Of a stretch of DNA of 64,000 nt, positions 16,774 to 25,151 are shown piece after piece (the stretch's first letter is position 1; the number at the start of each line of letters is the position of its first letter). The notes below the pieces were generated by a model. The model saw only the letters and a list, made by a program, of their open reading frames with translations. It ran no database searches and had not been told where the DNA came from. The stretch comes from Thermosporothrix hazakensis (lineage in GTDB: Bacteria > Chloroflexota > Ktedonobacteria > Ktedonobacterales > Ktedonobacteraceae). Both the position numbers and the translations under genes were made by a program. The stretch spans positions 577,867-641,866 of the forward strand of contig NZ_QKUF01000001.1 in NCBI RefSeq assembly GCF_003253565.1. The letters run 5' to 3'.

Positions 16774-17150
16774 ATGATCGTATTGAACTTTTCACACCCA
16801 CTCACGGAAGAACAGAAAGCGCAGATCGAAAGCCTGACCGGGAACACGATCTCAGAAGTGCGCACCATTCCAGTTCAGATTGAACAGGGTGAGCCACTCG
16901 GCCCGCAAATTGTTGCGCTTGCCGATGCAAGCCGCCCTCTCTTCGGAGGAATGGCAAAAACCAGCCTTGTGATTACCCCCCCGGACTCTCACATGCCGCC
17001 TGTCTGCAGCTTGCAGAGCTTCATGGGCGCATGGGGCGCTTCCCATCCATCATACGCATGACGCCCCGTCACTCGACAATCACCACCTATGGAGTCAGCG
17101 AGATCATCAACCTGCAAAACATTCGGGAGGAGGCACGGCAAAAACGCTGA
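16774..17150 (+). pseudogene. csx15: csx15, CRISPR-associated protein, one frameshift
   Basis: The frame opens with IVLNFSHPLTEEQKAQIES, typical of Csx15, and runs to seven C residues at 16976-16982. After them the family sequence continues in another frame: GLSHAACLQLAELHGRMG, then SEIINLQNIREEARQKR and a stop at 17148-17150. One extra C would restore a single protein of about 125 residues, the usual Csx15 length. Csx15 proteins accompany type III systems and have been proposed as ring nucleases degrading cyclic oligoadenylate, which would pair with the nuclease fragment just upstream. Either recently inactivated, or a homopolymer sequencing error. Confidence 0.8.
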
Positions 17151-17172
17151 TCTGTGATACGATCTGTGATAC
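17149..17172 (+). repeat. 12-bp tandem duplication
   Basis: GATCTGTGATAC occurs twice in direct succession (17149-17160 and 17161-17172), overlapping the end of csx15. It looks like a small slippage or repair duplication. Confidence 0.85.
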
Positions 17173-17218
17173 TATATTTTGCGAATACAAGCCGGGAGGG
17201 AGTTCTGTTATTCGCATT

Positions 17219-18748
17219 ATGAAAATTACACTGAATCAGCGTCAGGCACGCATGCTCAGCGTTTTACCACAGACCTCAGCCTATTTTGAAAGCCAGCAAC
17301 AACAGGCGTATCTGGTAGGGGGGTCCGTTCGTGATCTCTTGCACCAACAACCTTGTAAGGATTGGGATATTGTCTCAACCGGTGACGCGCATCAGCTTGC
17401 CCGAAAACTGGCAAATCACCTGGATGCATACTATGCCCAGATGAACGAGAAGGCAAGCCGTATCACCCTCAAGCCCGCAGAAGAAGAACTTATCCTTGAT
17501 ATCGCGCCGCTGCATGGTACAGCCATCGAGGCGGATCTTCAGGAACGCGACTTCACCATCAACGCCATCGCGATTCCGCTCCCCAATCTGGTAGCGCACC
17601 TCACCAGCGGAACAGAACTTCAACTTCTCGATCCACTGCATGGCGTGGATGACCTGCACACAAAGACGTTGCGAGCAACTGGAGACGCCGTCTTTCAGCG
17701 TGACCCTCTACGCCTTCTGCGTGCCATTCGCTTTATGACGACGCTGCAATTCTCCATCGAGCCACAGACAGCAGAAATGCTCACACGTGATGCGAACCTG
17801 CTCCCTCAAACGGCAAGTGAGCGTATTCGGGAAGAGTTCTATACGATTCTCAAGCCAGATGGCGCGGCCTCTCGTCTTCATTATATGGATAAGCACGGAC
17901 TGTTCACAGCGCTGATCCCGGAATTCATCCCGGCCCGCGGCATGCCGCAGCCCTCCCTGCATAACTGGGATGTCCTGGAACATTCTATAGAAACGGTTGC
18001 AGCGCTCGAAAAACTGTCACAGGCGCTGGATGGGCCACCCGAAAAGCTCCGTGAGAGCCGCCTGAACCACAACCAGACAGACGATATCATCACGTTGCAG
18101 GCGCTCCTCAAAGAAGCGGAAGAACAGCACCTCTATTCTCGCGAAGCGCTAACTTCTCCACCAATGAAGCTTGCAGCGCTCCTTCACGATATCGGGAAGA
18201 CAACAACGTACGCGGTCGATAATGAAGGCCATATCCACTTCTACCATCATCCGCAGGCTGGCGTTCCGCTCGCCCGCCAGATTATGCACCGCCTGGGAGC
18301 CAGCAACGCCGAAAGTCGTCTGGTACAGCAGGTCGTCGCTCATCATATGCGGCCCGGTCAGCTCAGCGGCACAGAGATCACACAGCGTGCGATTCGACGT
18401 TACTTTGTTGATCTCGGTCCCGTCGGGATCAATGTCGCGCTTGTGTCGCTTGCCGATCATCTGGCGATGCGTGGTCCGCAGGACCTTACTGAGGCCTGGC
18501 AACGGCATCTTTCCACAGTAGTACTTTTGCTCACTCGCTATATTCGCGAACGAGATCGTATTCTGCCGCCACGCGTCATCACGCCTCAGGAGCTAATTCA
18601 CCGCCTGAACCTTAAGCCGGGGCCAATCATAGGCCAACTGCTGGAAATGCTCTCAGAAGCGCAGGCAGAGGGCATCATCCATTCAAAAGAAGATGCCCTC
18701 TGGTTTGCCAGCGAAAAGCTCAACGAATTGAAGAAAGAGGCACCCTGA
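17219..18748 (+). CDS. cca: CCA tRNA nucleotidyltransferase with HD domain
   Basis: 509 residues. Class II nucleotidyltransferase head domain: LVGGSVRDLL then KDWDIVSTGD, where DWD gives the metal-binding Asp pair, followed by the ERDFTINAIA and DPLRLLRAIRF motifs. A C-terminal HD domain carries LAALLHDIGKTTTY and, further on, VAHHMRPGQ. It adds or repairs the 3' CCA of tRNA; the HD domain suggests added phosphatase or phosphodiesterase activity as in E. coli-type enzymes. GGGAGGG upstream is about 18 bases from the ATG, a long spacing. It is the first housekeeping gene right of the CRISPR remnant. Confidence 0.93.
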   Translation: MKITLNQRQARMLSVLPQTSAYFESQQQQAYLVGGSVRDLLHQQPCKDWDIVSTGDAHQLARKLANHLDAYYAQMNEKASRITLKPAEEELILDIAPLHGTAIEADLQERDFTINAIAIPLPNLVAHLTSGTELQLLDPLHGVDDLHTKTLRATGDAVFQRDPLRLLRAIRFMTTLQFSIEPQTAEMLTRDANLLPQTASERIREEFYTILKPDGAASRLHYMDKHGLFTALIPEFIPARGMPQPSLHNWDVLEHSIETVAALEKLSQALDGPPEKLRESRLNHNQTDDIITLQALLKEAEEQHLYSREALTSPPMKLAALLHDIGKTTTYAVDNEGHIHFYHHPQAGVPLARQIMHRLGASNAESRLVQQVVAHHMRPGQLSGTEITQRAIRRYFVDLGPVGINVALVSLADHLAMRGPQDLTEAWQRHLSTVVLLLTRYIRERDRILPPRVITPQELIHRLNLKPGPIIGQLLEMLSEAQAEGIIHSKEDALWFASEKLNELKKEAP

Positions 18749-18889
18749 ACAAGAAAAGAGTACCCAAAATACGAACATTTATACGAATAGATAATTGACA
18801 AATGGAGCCTCATGACGTACCATTACAGAGGCTTAATAACGTTAGGGCGGCTCTTACAAGTCGCCCTCTCTTGCCACTGGGAGACGGTT

Positions 18890-19801
18890 GTGAAGACAAT
18901 AGCGATTTGCTATCAGGGACGCAAGCAGGAAACCGCCAGCTATGCGAACCAGTTAGCGCCTTTCCTTCAAAAACAGGGTTATCGGGTTCGGATTTTCGGT
19001 CTGCATACAGAAGAGCGACACGACCCCGAGATTTCCTTGCAAGGTTGTGATATAGCGCTCGTGCTCGGCGGAGATGGTACCATCGTGCATGCAGCGCGTC
19101 TCTGTTGCGACCTGGATATACCAATAGTCGCCATCAATTTTGGCCGCGTCGGCTTTTTAACAGAGTTGGAACCGCATGAGGTGCTCACCCATCTACATCA
19201 TTACCTCGAACAAGATAGCTCTGTCTGGGTAGATGAGCGCGCAATGCTTCATGCCACACTGACACAGGATAATACCAGCGAAGAGTTTCTCGCCCTGAAT
19301 GATGTCGTGGTTGCTCGTGGGACGTGGCCCCGTGGCGTGCGCGTACAGGTCTGGGTCGACAACCACTACTATAATACGACATATGCTGACGGCATGATTA
19401 TTTCAACGGCGACAGGCTCTACAGCCTATAATATGGCTGCCGGTGGTCCTCTGCTGCATCCGCAGGTGCAAAGCAGCATCCTGACCCCGATTGCGCCACA
19501 TCTCGCTTCAAACCGTTCTCTTATTCTCCAGCCAGGAGCCTGTGTCAAGCTGCGCATCTATACTGGCTCCCAGAACGGCGTTTTCTCTGCTGATGGGCAG
19601 ATCAATCGTGAGATCAAAGATGGCGCGCTGGTTTCCGTACAGAAAAGCCCTTACGTGACCAAATTCTTGCGCCGCCGCCCTCCGACGTATTTTTATCAGA
19701 TTATCACCGCCAAACTCAAGAATGACGGTTTGCAACCGATTGAAAGCTTAGCAGTCGATACAGATATAGCAGAAGCAACCGAACATAATCATGTTACTTG
19801 A
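18890..19801 (+). CDS. nadK: NAD kinase
   Basis: 303 residues from a GTG at 18890 preceded by GGGAG; this start gives the KTIAICYQG N-terminus usual for the family. An in-frame ATG at 18812, also with GGAG upstream, would add 26 residues and cannot be excluded. It phosphorylates NAD to NADP. Motifs are LVLGGDGTIVHAA (the GGDGT ATP site), NFGRVGFL, ALNDVVVARG and STATGSTAYNMAAGG. The 3' end overlaps recN by 11 bases, so the two are translationally coupled. A small GGGCG/CGCCC hairpin lies between the two candidate starts. Confidence 0.93.
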   Translation: MKTIAICYQGRKQETASYANQLAPFLQKQGYRVRIFGLHTEERHDPEISLQGCDIALVLGGDGTIVHAARLCCDLDIPIVAINFGRVGFLTELEPHEVLTHLHHYLEQDSSVWVDERAMLHATLTQDNTSEEFLALNDVVVARGTWPRGVRVQVWVDNHYYNTTYADGMIISTATGSTAYNMAAGGPLLHPQVQSSILTPIAPHLASNRSLILQPGACVKLRIYTGSQNGVFSADGQINREIKDGALVSVQKSPYVTKFLRRRPPTYFYQIITAKLKNDGLQPIESLAVDTDIAEATEHNHVT

Positions 19802-21722
19802 ACTGAACATTCGCGATTTTGCTATTATTGACCGCTTACATTTGCACCTTCATCGCCAGTTTAATGTTTTTACCGGCGAAACAGGCGCAGGTAAGTCGAT
19901 CATCATAGACGCCGTTAATGCTCTACTCGGTGGCAAAATCGGTGCCGAGTTTGTGCGTGCTGGCTGCGAACGAGCCTCCGTCGAGGGTGTTTTCTCTGTT
20001 GAGGCTCTTCCGCCGATTCTTGATGAAGAACTGCAACCGGTTGAGGTCCTTGCACATGCTGGCTCAAACGGTGCTTCACCATCAACGCTTCTGGAAGTGA
20101 TCGAACAGACAGAGCGCTACGTCACACATCGGCCCGCCGACACCGAGAGCGCAGACGCACGCGTTGCCCTTGCATCGCTTTTACACGAGTATGACATTGA
20201 AATTGAAGATGATACCCTGATTCTCACGCGGGATATCTTTCGCTCGGGACGCACCGTTTCGCGCATCAACGGACGTGCTCTTCCTCAACATGTGCTACAG
20301 CAGGTCGCAAGCTGGCTGATCGACATTCACGGTCAGAGCGAGCATATGAGCCTGCTGCGCACTGAGCAGCATATCAACTTCCTTGACCGCTATGCCGAGC
20401 TGCTCCCCCTGCGTGATGAGCTCAGTAAAAAGTATGCAGAATGGCGCAACGCCCGCAAACGACTACAGGAACTCCTTCGCAACGAGCGCGAACAACAGGC
20501 CCGCGCCGACTTCCTGCGCTTTGAGATCGAAGAGATCGAGAAGGCCGAACTCCGCGAAGGCGAAGTCGAAGAGCTGGAAGCTGAACGCAAAGTCCTGAGT
20601 AGTGCCGAGCGGCTCCGTGAGCTCTGCACCGCCGCGTATGGCCTGATAAAAGGCTCCGAGCTAGGCAGCGACAGCTTCAGTTCCGCGCTTGACCAGCTCT
20701 ATGCAGCACAGCGCAGCGTTCAGGAACTGGCACGGCTTGATAAGAGTCTGGAAGGCTTCGCTGAAATGCTCAACGAGGCAACCATTCAGCTTGAAGACGT
20801 CGCAACTGGTATCAGTAGCTACGAAGCCGACATCGAGGACAACCCGGGACGGTTGGAAGAGATCGAGGCCCGCCTGGCCCTGATCTCGCAATTGAAGCGC
20901 AAGTATGCAGTGGCAACCATTGAAGAGCTACTAGAGCGCGTCGAGAAGGATCGCAACGAACTGGAAAGCATCACCCATCGTGATGAGATTATCGCCGAGT
21001 TGCAGCAGAAGGACGCTCTCTATCGCCGTGAGATCGGAAAACTGGCCTCAGAGCTCTCACGACGCCGCAGCGCTTCTGCTGCACAGCTTGCTGCCGCGAT
21101 GGAAGAACAACTGAATGATCTCAATATGCGCCGCGCTCGCTTCAAGGTCGAGATCCTCCAACGGCCCGATGAAAACGGTGTACCTGCTCAGCCAGATGAC
21201 GGGCCGGAACAGCATTTCGCCTGCGATCAAACCGGCATTGATCGCGTGCAGTTTTTGATTGCACCAAACCCCGGTGAACCGTTCAAGCCGCTCACGAAAA
21301 TCGCGTCAGGAGGTGAAACCTCACGCCTGATGCTGGCGCTGAAAACGATTCTCGCTGGTGCGGACGCAACCCCAACGCTGATCTTTGACGAAATCGATTC
21401 AGGTATCAGCGGTCGTAGCGGCCAGGTTGTCGGTGAGAAGCTCTGGCAGTTAACCCGCGACCATCAGGTGATCTGCGTAACCCACCTGCCACAGATTGCC
21501 GCCTTTGCTGACCTGCACTACAATGTCAATAAGCAGATTATTGATGATCGCACCCTGACCATTGTCAATGAGCTCCGACCGGAACAGCGTATCCGCGAAA
21601 TCGCCCATATTATTGGCGGCAGTGTCACTGAATCGGCGCTCAAAAACGCACAGGAAATGCTGGAACGCTCGATCCTCTTCAAGGAGAACTGGAAACGCGC
21701 TCACAGCAACTATCACTATTAA
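19791..21722 (+). CDS. recN: DNA repair protein RecN
   Basis: 643 residues. SMC-like ATPase of recombinational double-strand break repair. Walker A GETGAGKS at 29-36, a long central coiled coil (about 210-470, rich in Glu, Arg and Leu), the signature KIASGGETSRLMLALK and the Walker B region TLIFDEIDSGISGRSG near the C-terminus, then CVTHLPQIAAFAD. An insert of about 55 residues (ESADARVALASLLHEYD region, about 115-145) is longer than in some relatives. It overlaps nadK, an arrangement common in many bacteria, and ends before a strong hairpin. Confidence 0.96.
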   Translation: MLLELNIRDFAIIDRLHLHLHRQFNVFTGETGAGKSIIIDAVNALLGGKIGAEFVRAGCERASVEGVFSVEALPPILDEELQPVEVLAHAGSNGASPSTLLEVIEQTERYVTHRPADTESADARVALASLLHEYDIEIEDDTLILTRDIFRSGRTVSRINGRALPQHVLQQVASWLIDIHGQSEHMSLLRTEQHINFLDRYAELLPLRDELSKKYAEWRNARKRLQELLRNEREQQARADFLRFEIEEIEKAELREGEVEELEAERKVLSSAERLRELCTAAYGLIKGSELGSDSFSSALDQLYAAQRSVQELARLDKSLEGFAEMLNEATIQLEDVATGISSYEADIEDNPGRLEEIEARLALISQLKRKYAVATIEELLERVEKDRNELESITHRDEIIAELQQKDALYRREIGKLASELSRRRSASAAQLAAAMEEQLNDLNMRRARFKVEILQRPDENGVPAQPDDGPEQHFACDQTGIDRVQFLIAPNPGEPFKPLTKIASGGETSRLMLALKTILAGADATPTLIFDEIDSGISGRSGQVVGEKLWQLTRDHQVICVTHLPQIAAFADLHYNVNKQIIDDRTLTIVNELRPEQRIREIAHIIGGSVTESALKNAQEMLERSILFKENWKRAHSNYHY

Positions 21723-21745
21723 GAAAGATACAAGCCCAATGCTCA

Positions 21746-21779
21746 CAGCATGCCCGTCCAGTGCATGCTGTTTCTTTCT
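21746..21779 (+). terminator. Terminator after recN
   Basis: A perfect 9-bp stem ACAGCATGC/GCATGCTGT (21746-21754 with 21764-21772) followed by TTCTTTCT. Confidence 0.75.
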
Positions 21780-21811
21780 AGCAACCTTTCAGAATGGAGT
21801 ACCCTTGTCGC

Positions 21812-22408
21812 ATGATTGCTTCGTTGCCCGCAGAGATTCAGGCCGAACTGATCCGCCTGGCCGACCACTATGGAAAGCCCCTGATCCATACCGCCTATCT
21901 TGAGAGCGGCAGTAACTTTGAGCCTCTGAACAAGGCTGACCGCTATGGCGAGGTCTGCATGGTCATTCGCCGCCCCAATGGCCGCCTGCTCACCATGAAG
22001 AAAGATATCTATCCACCTGAGGCTTATCGTTTGCTCACCGGAGGCATCCATCACGGAGAAGCTATCTTTGACGCCCTGCTCCGGGAGACACAAGAAGAGA
22101 CTGGGTTACAGGTAGAGGTCCGCCGCTTCCTTGCTGTTGTCATCTACCATACCAGCGACTCGGGTGAGAAACCGGCGTTCTTCACCTTTGCCTTCCTGCT
22201 CGATGAGACGGGCGGCGTTCTGGGCGCACTTGACGAAGATGAGCGGATTGAGAACTATCGAGAAGTCAAGCCTGAGGAGCTTCCGGCAATGGCGCGTTAT
22301 TTGCACAATATCCATTATCCCGATGGACAGGGGAGCGATTGGCACGACTGGGGCCAGATGCGAGCCGTCATCCATGAGGTCGTCTGGCAAGCGATACAGA
22401 AGGCCTGA
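21812..22408 (+). CDS. Nudix hydrolase
   Basis: 198 residues from the ATG at 21812 (GGAG 12 bases upstream); an in-frame ATG at 21794 lacks a ribosome site. A complete Nudix box is present: Gx5Ex7RExxEExGL, seen as GGIHHGE then LLRETQEETGL. Nudix enzymes cleave nucleoside diphosphates linked to another group; the substrate here is unknown. The N-terminal 45 residues (SLPAEIQAELIRLADHYGKP) are additional and helical. The C-terminus contains DWHDWGQMRAVIHEVVW, unusual for simple MutT proteins. Single gene after the recN terminator. Confidence 0.88.
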   Translation: MIASLPAEIQAELIRLADHYGKPLIHTAYLESGSNFEPLNKADRYGEVCMVIRRPNGRLLTMKKDIYPPEAYRLLTGGIHHGEAIFDALLRETQEETGLQVEVRRFLAVVIYHTSDSGEKPAFFTFAFLLDETGGVLGALDEDERIENYREVKPEELPAMARYLHNIHYPDGQGSDWHDWGQMRAVIHEVVWQAIQKA

Positions 22409-22414
22409 ACCAGC

Positions 22415-22440
22415 CTGACTTCTTCTGTCGTGTCAGCTTT
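22415..22440 (+). terminator. Weak terminator candidate after the Nudix gene
   Basis: CTGAC (22415-22419) pairs with GTCAG (22432-22436), then CTTTTCT. Short stem, so tentative. Confidence 0.35.
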
Positions 22441-22481
22441 TCTGCTCTATTTCTGGGGGAGAAGCCAGATCTCGACACCTA

Positions 22482-22526
22482 TGCTATAATACGAACTGGA
22501 TATCGCTCTACTACATAGCGATATCC
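22482..22526 (+). promoter_or_regulatory. Extended -10 promoter followed at once by a perfect inverted repeat
   Basis: TGCTATAAT ends at 22490. Eight bases on, a perfect 10-bp inverted repeat begins (22498-22507 with 22517-22526, 9-base loop), so the transcript would start at or next to a hairpin. It may be an operator or a 5' stabilising stem for the small membrane protein gene. Confidence 0.6.
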
Positions 22527-22590
22527 ACACACTCTTTATTTGACAACTCACAGGCCTGATGGCACAGGATATGTAAAGGATATAGAACAG

Positions 22591-22785
22591 ATGAGCAAGA
22601 AGTTAATGAGCACGCTGCTGCTCTTTGTGGTCTTTATCGGTTTCCTCTGGTGGGGACTCTCTATGCTTTTTGGGGCAATTAAGGTCAGTAACGGTGAAGA
22701 GATCGTCTATTCATTGCTCCTGCTAGGCTGCGCAGGCTATGCGCTCGTTTCTATTATTTTGCTTCCTCGCAAAAAGATGCCATAG
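22591..22785 (+). CDS. Small two-helix membrane protein, unknown function
   Basis: 64 residues from the ATG at 22591; a longer frame starting with TTG at 22540 would begin inside the leader. Two predicted membrane helices are present: about residues 7-29 (LLLFVVFIGFLWWGLSMLF) and 41-58 (IVYSLLLLGCAGYALVSII), with a basic PRKKMP tail. I do not recognise the family. It has its own promoter with a hairpin at the transcript 5' end. Confidence 0.65.
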   Translation: MSKKLMSTLLLFVVFIGFLWWGLSMLFGAIKVSNGEEIVYSLLLLGCAGYALVSIILLPRKKMP

Positions 22786-22845
22786 CGCTCCCCTTCATGA
22801 AAGCAGTGATGGGCAATTCAGGATAGAGATGGCAGGTTTGTGTTT

Positions 22846-23313
22846 ATGATTGAAAAACACCCGACCACGGCATTAACCTTTCGCCTGGCAACACCCGAAG
22901 ACATAGAGGCTATTGATTTCCTTGATAGCTTCAGCAACTCGCCAACCCGTAACATTCACCGCGAAATGGAGAAGTATTTTGGCTCAGTCGATCCCTCTAC
23001 GCACGAATATACCCTTATTTTTCTGGCGGAGCTCGATGGACAATGTTGCGCTAAAGTGGAATTGATGTTGCCCCCTTCAGGTACACCGCACCCGGTCGGC
23101 TATATCAAACGGGTGGTGGTCCATCCCGACTATCGAGGGAAAGGGCTCTCGAAAGCGCTCATGCAACATGTAATCCAGTATGCCCATCAGCATTGCAATA
23201 TCGAGGCCATGGACTTACTGGTATGGGAGAACAATCTTCCAGCCATTCAGCTCTATGAGTCGCTCGGCTTTGAATTGCAACATCGCGAGCTCTATTACCG
23301 TCTGCGCATCTAA
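22846..23313 (+). CDS. GNAT-family N-acetyltransferase
   Basis: 155 residues from the ATG at 22846 (GGCAGG upstream). The acetyl-CoA binding motif A is clear: KRVVVHPDYRGKGLSKALM, with the Arg/Gln-x-x-Gly-x-Gly pyrophosphate loop. Motif B follows as DLLVWENNLPAIQLYESLGF. The acceptor substrate is not predictable; the overall pattern resembles RimI-like and small-molecule acetyltransferases. A terminator hairpin follows. Confidence 0.88.
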   Translation: MIEKHPTTALTFRLATPEDIEAIDFLDSFSNSPTRNIHREMEKYFGSVDPSTHEYTLIFLAELDGQCCAKVELMLPPSGTPHPVGYIKRVVVHPDYRGKGLSKALMQHVIQYAHQHCNIEAMDLLVWENNLPAIQLYESLGFELQHRELYYRLRI

Positions 23314-23395
23314 GTCCCGTCAATTCCCGCTCGGTAGACAAGTCCCTCCCCTTTTTTGTGACGGAAGAGCCCGACTCTTCGTTCTAACACTTGGA

Positions 23396-23423
23396 CCGAG
23401 TCTCTGCTAACTCGGTACTTTTT
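23396..23423 (+). terminator. Terminator after the acetyltransferase gene
   Basis: CCGAGT (23396-23401) pairs with ACTCGG (23410-23415), followed by TACTTTTT. Confidence 0.65.
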
Positions 23424-23498
23424 ATCGGGAGGTACAAAAGCGCAAACGCCCGGAACACACGGACAGAGACAGAGCGATCGGGCTAAGCGCAAGGGTTT

Positions 23499-24998
23499 AT
23501 GGCACAGCAATCTGTACTTACGACGACGCAGACAACACGACAAGAGCAAAAGAACTCAGCACCGTTGCCTCGATGGATGCGCTACTTCTTTATACAAGAA
23601 ACAGCGCAGGATCAGAGGAAGATCGCGGACCTGCAACGACGAGCCGTATGGATTGCACTCGCGCTGATCTTACTTTCGCTTAACGAGATCGATCATGGTT
23701 GGTATTTCCCGTTCCTGGGACCCGTTGCCTCGCTGATTCCTCTTTTCCTGCTTCTCGGTTGCTTCGCCTCCGTCTGGATGGCGCTGCGAACCAGGAAGCC
23801 CGAGGCCTCCCGCACGCGACAACCCTTCCCAACACGTGGACAACGTGTTGTGCTTATTCTGACCTTGATTTTAAGCATTGCAGGCTTTATTCAATTCGGT
23901 CGGGGCATTATCATGTGCTTTCTACCACCCGAGTTCTCAAACGATGGCACCACACTGGACACCAATGCCGCGATGTTGCTGGTAGATGGCCGCAACCCCT
24001 ATACCGATTCCAATATGCTGGACATCTTCCGAAACCAGCACTTTGAGCTACAGCCAAGCTGGACTACACCCCTGCGTCAGGGCCAGTTTGCGGACCGTCT
24101 CGACTATCCGAGCGAGCCCGAGATCCGCAGCGTGCTGAATACCGCGCTCAAGGCCGGTGAGGCCCCCGAATTCGAGTCACGGGTCAGTTATCCAGCACTC
24201 TCTTTTTTGACGCTGTTACCGTTCGCATTGCTGAATACCTATAATGTTCTACCGTTCTATATTCTTAGCTATCTGCTGATCATCTTTGTGGCCTGGAAAG
24301 CGGTACATCCGGCGCTCCGCCCCTGGGCACTGCTGCTCGCGATGGCAAACATTCCTATGTGGGCTTCGACCGTCGGCGGGAACCTGGACATCTTCTGTGC
24401 GCTGCTGGTTATTCTGGCCTGGCTCTTTAAGGACTCGCGCTGGCTCTCGGGCCTGTTCCTCGGTCTGGCAATTGCAACCAAGCAGACATCATGGTTTCTT
24501 GTCCCATTCTACTTCATTATGATCTTCAGAAACTATGATCTGAAAGAAACGCTGCATCGTGGCTCGATTGCAGCTGCAGTGGCTCTGGTATTTAACCTGC
24601 CGTTCTTCTTGTGGGACCCACAGGCGTTTGTCGCTGGTGTGCTGGCTCCAATTGCGGACCCGATGTTCCCGATGGGAATTGGTATTATCAACCTCAGCGT
24701 CACCAAGCTGATACCGTTCTTGCCTGAAAAAGTCTATACTGTCGTGGAAGGATTGACAATGCTTGGCACACTGGCACTCTACTGGCGAATCAGCCGCAAG
24801 GCTCCGGAAGCGGCACTACTGCTTGCCTTCGTGCCGCTGGTCTTCGCGTGGCGCAGCCTGCCGTCTTACTTCTATTGCATTGCCTTCCCGATCTACATTG
24901 TGATGGGTGCGCGTATCAATCCCGCACTTGAGAAATTCTCTCTCATCGCCTGGGCGCGTCGCCTGGTTCGAACAACACAGGTACCGGCACACGCCTGA
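23499..24998 (+). CDS. GT87-like polytopic membrane glycosyltransferase
   Basis: 499 residues with about ten hydrophobic helices. After two N-terminal helices, an external loop contains DTNAAMLLVDGRNPYTD, the acidic catalytic-loop pattern of GT-C glycosyltransferases of the GT87/DUF2029 type, which use polyprenyl-phosphate sugars. Further signs are VSYPALSFLTLLPF and ATKQTSWFLVPFYF in later helices. It probably transfers a mannose-like sugar to a cell-envelope acceptor; the substrate is inferred. AAGGG precedes the ATG. Single gene, closed by a strong hairpin. Confidence 0.75.
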   Translation: MAQQSVLTTTQTTRQEQKNSAPLPRWMRYFFIQETAQDQRKIADLQRRAVWIALALILLSLNEIDHGWYFPFLGPVASLIPLFLLLGCFASVWMALRTRKPEASRTRQPFPTRGQRVVLILTLILSIAGFIQFGRGIIMCFLPPEFSNDGTTLDTNAAMLLVDGRNPYTDSNMLDIFRNQHFELQPSWTTPLRQGQFADRLDYPSEPEIRSVLNTALKAGEAPEFESRVSYPALSFLTLLPFALLNTYNVLPFYILSYLLIIFVAWKAVHPALRPWALLLAMANIPMWASTVGGNLDIFCALLVILAWLFKDSRWLSGLFLGLAIATKQTSWFLVPFYFIMIFRNYDLKETLHRGSIAAAVALVFNLPFFLWDPQAFVAGVLAPIADPMFPMGIGIINLSVTKLIPFLPEKVYTVVEGLTMLGTLALYWRISRKAPEAALLLAFVPLVFAWRSLPSYFYCIAFPIYIVMGARINPALEKFSLIAWARRLVRTTQVPAHA

Positions 24999-25022
24999 AC
25001 CATCTAGAACAGCATGCAACAG

Positions 25023-25055
25023 ACAGGTCCGGAGGTATGCGCCGGACCTGTTTCT
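25023..25055 (+). terminator. Terminator after the GT87-like gene
   Basis: A perfect 10-bp stem ACAGGTCCGG/CCGGACCTGT (25023-25032 with 25042-25051), 9-base loop, then TTCT. Confidence 0.7.
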
Positions 25056-25151
25056 ACGTCCTTCATCGTTCTCTCGACGCATTGCCTACTTCGTGGTACA
25101 ATCCCCTAGTCAGCGTATATCTTACAGATCTCAGGAGCGCGAGTAATCACT

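Noticed and set aside
15000..17200. CRISPR array near the cas remnant
   Set aside because: No regularly spaced repeats were seen; only a single 12-bp tandem duplication is present.
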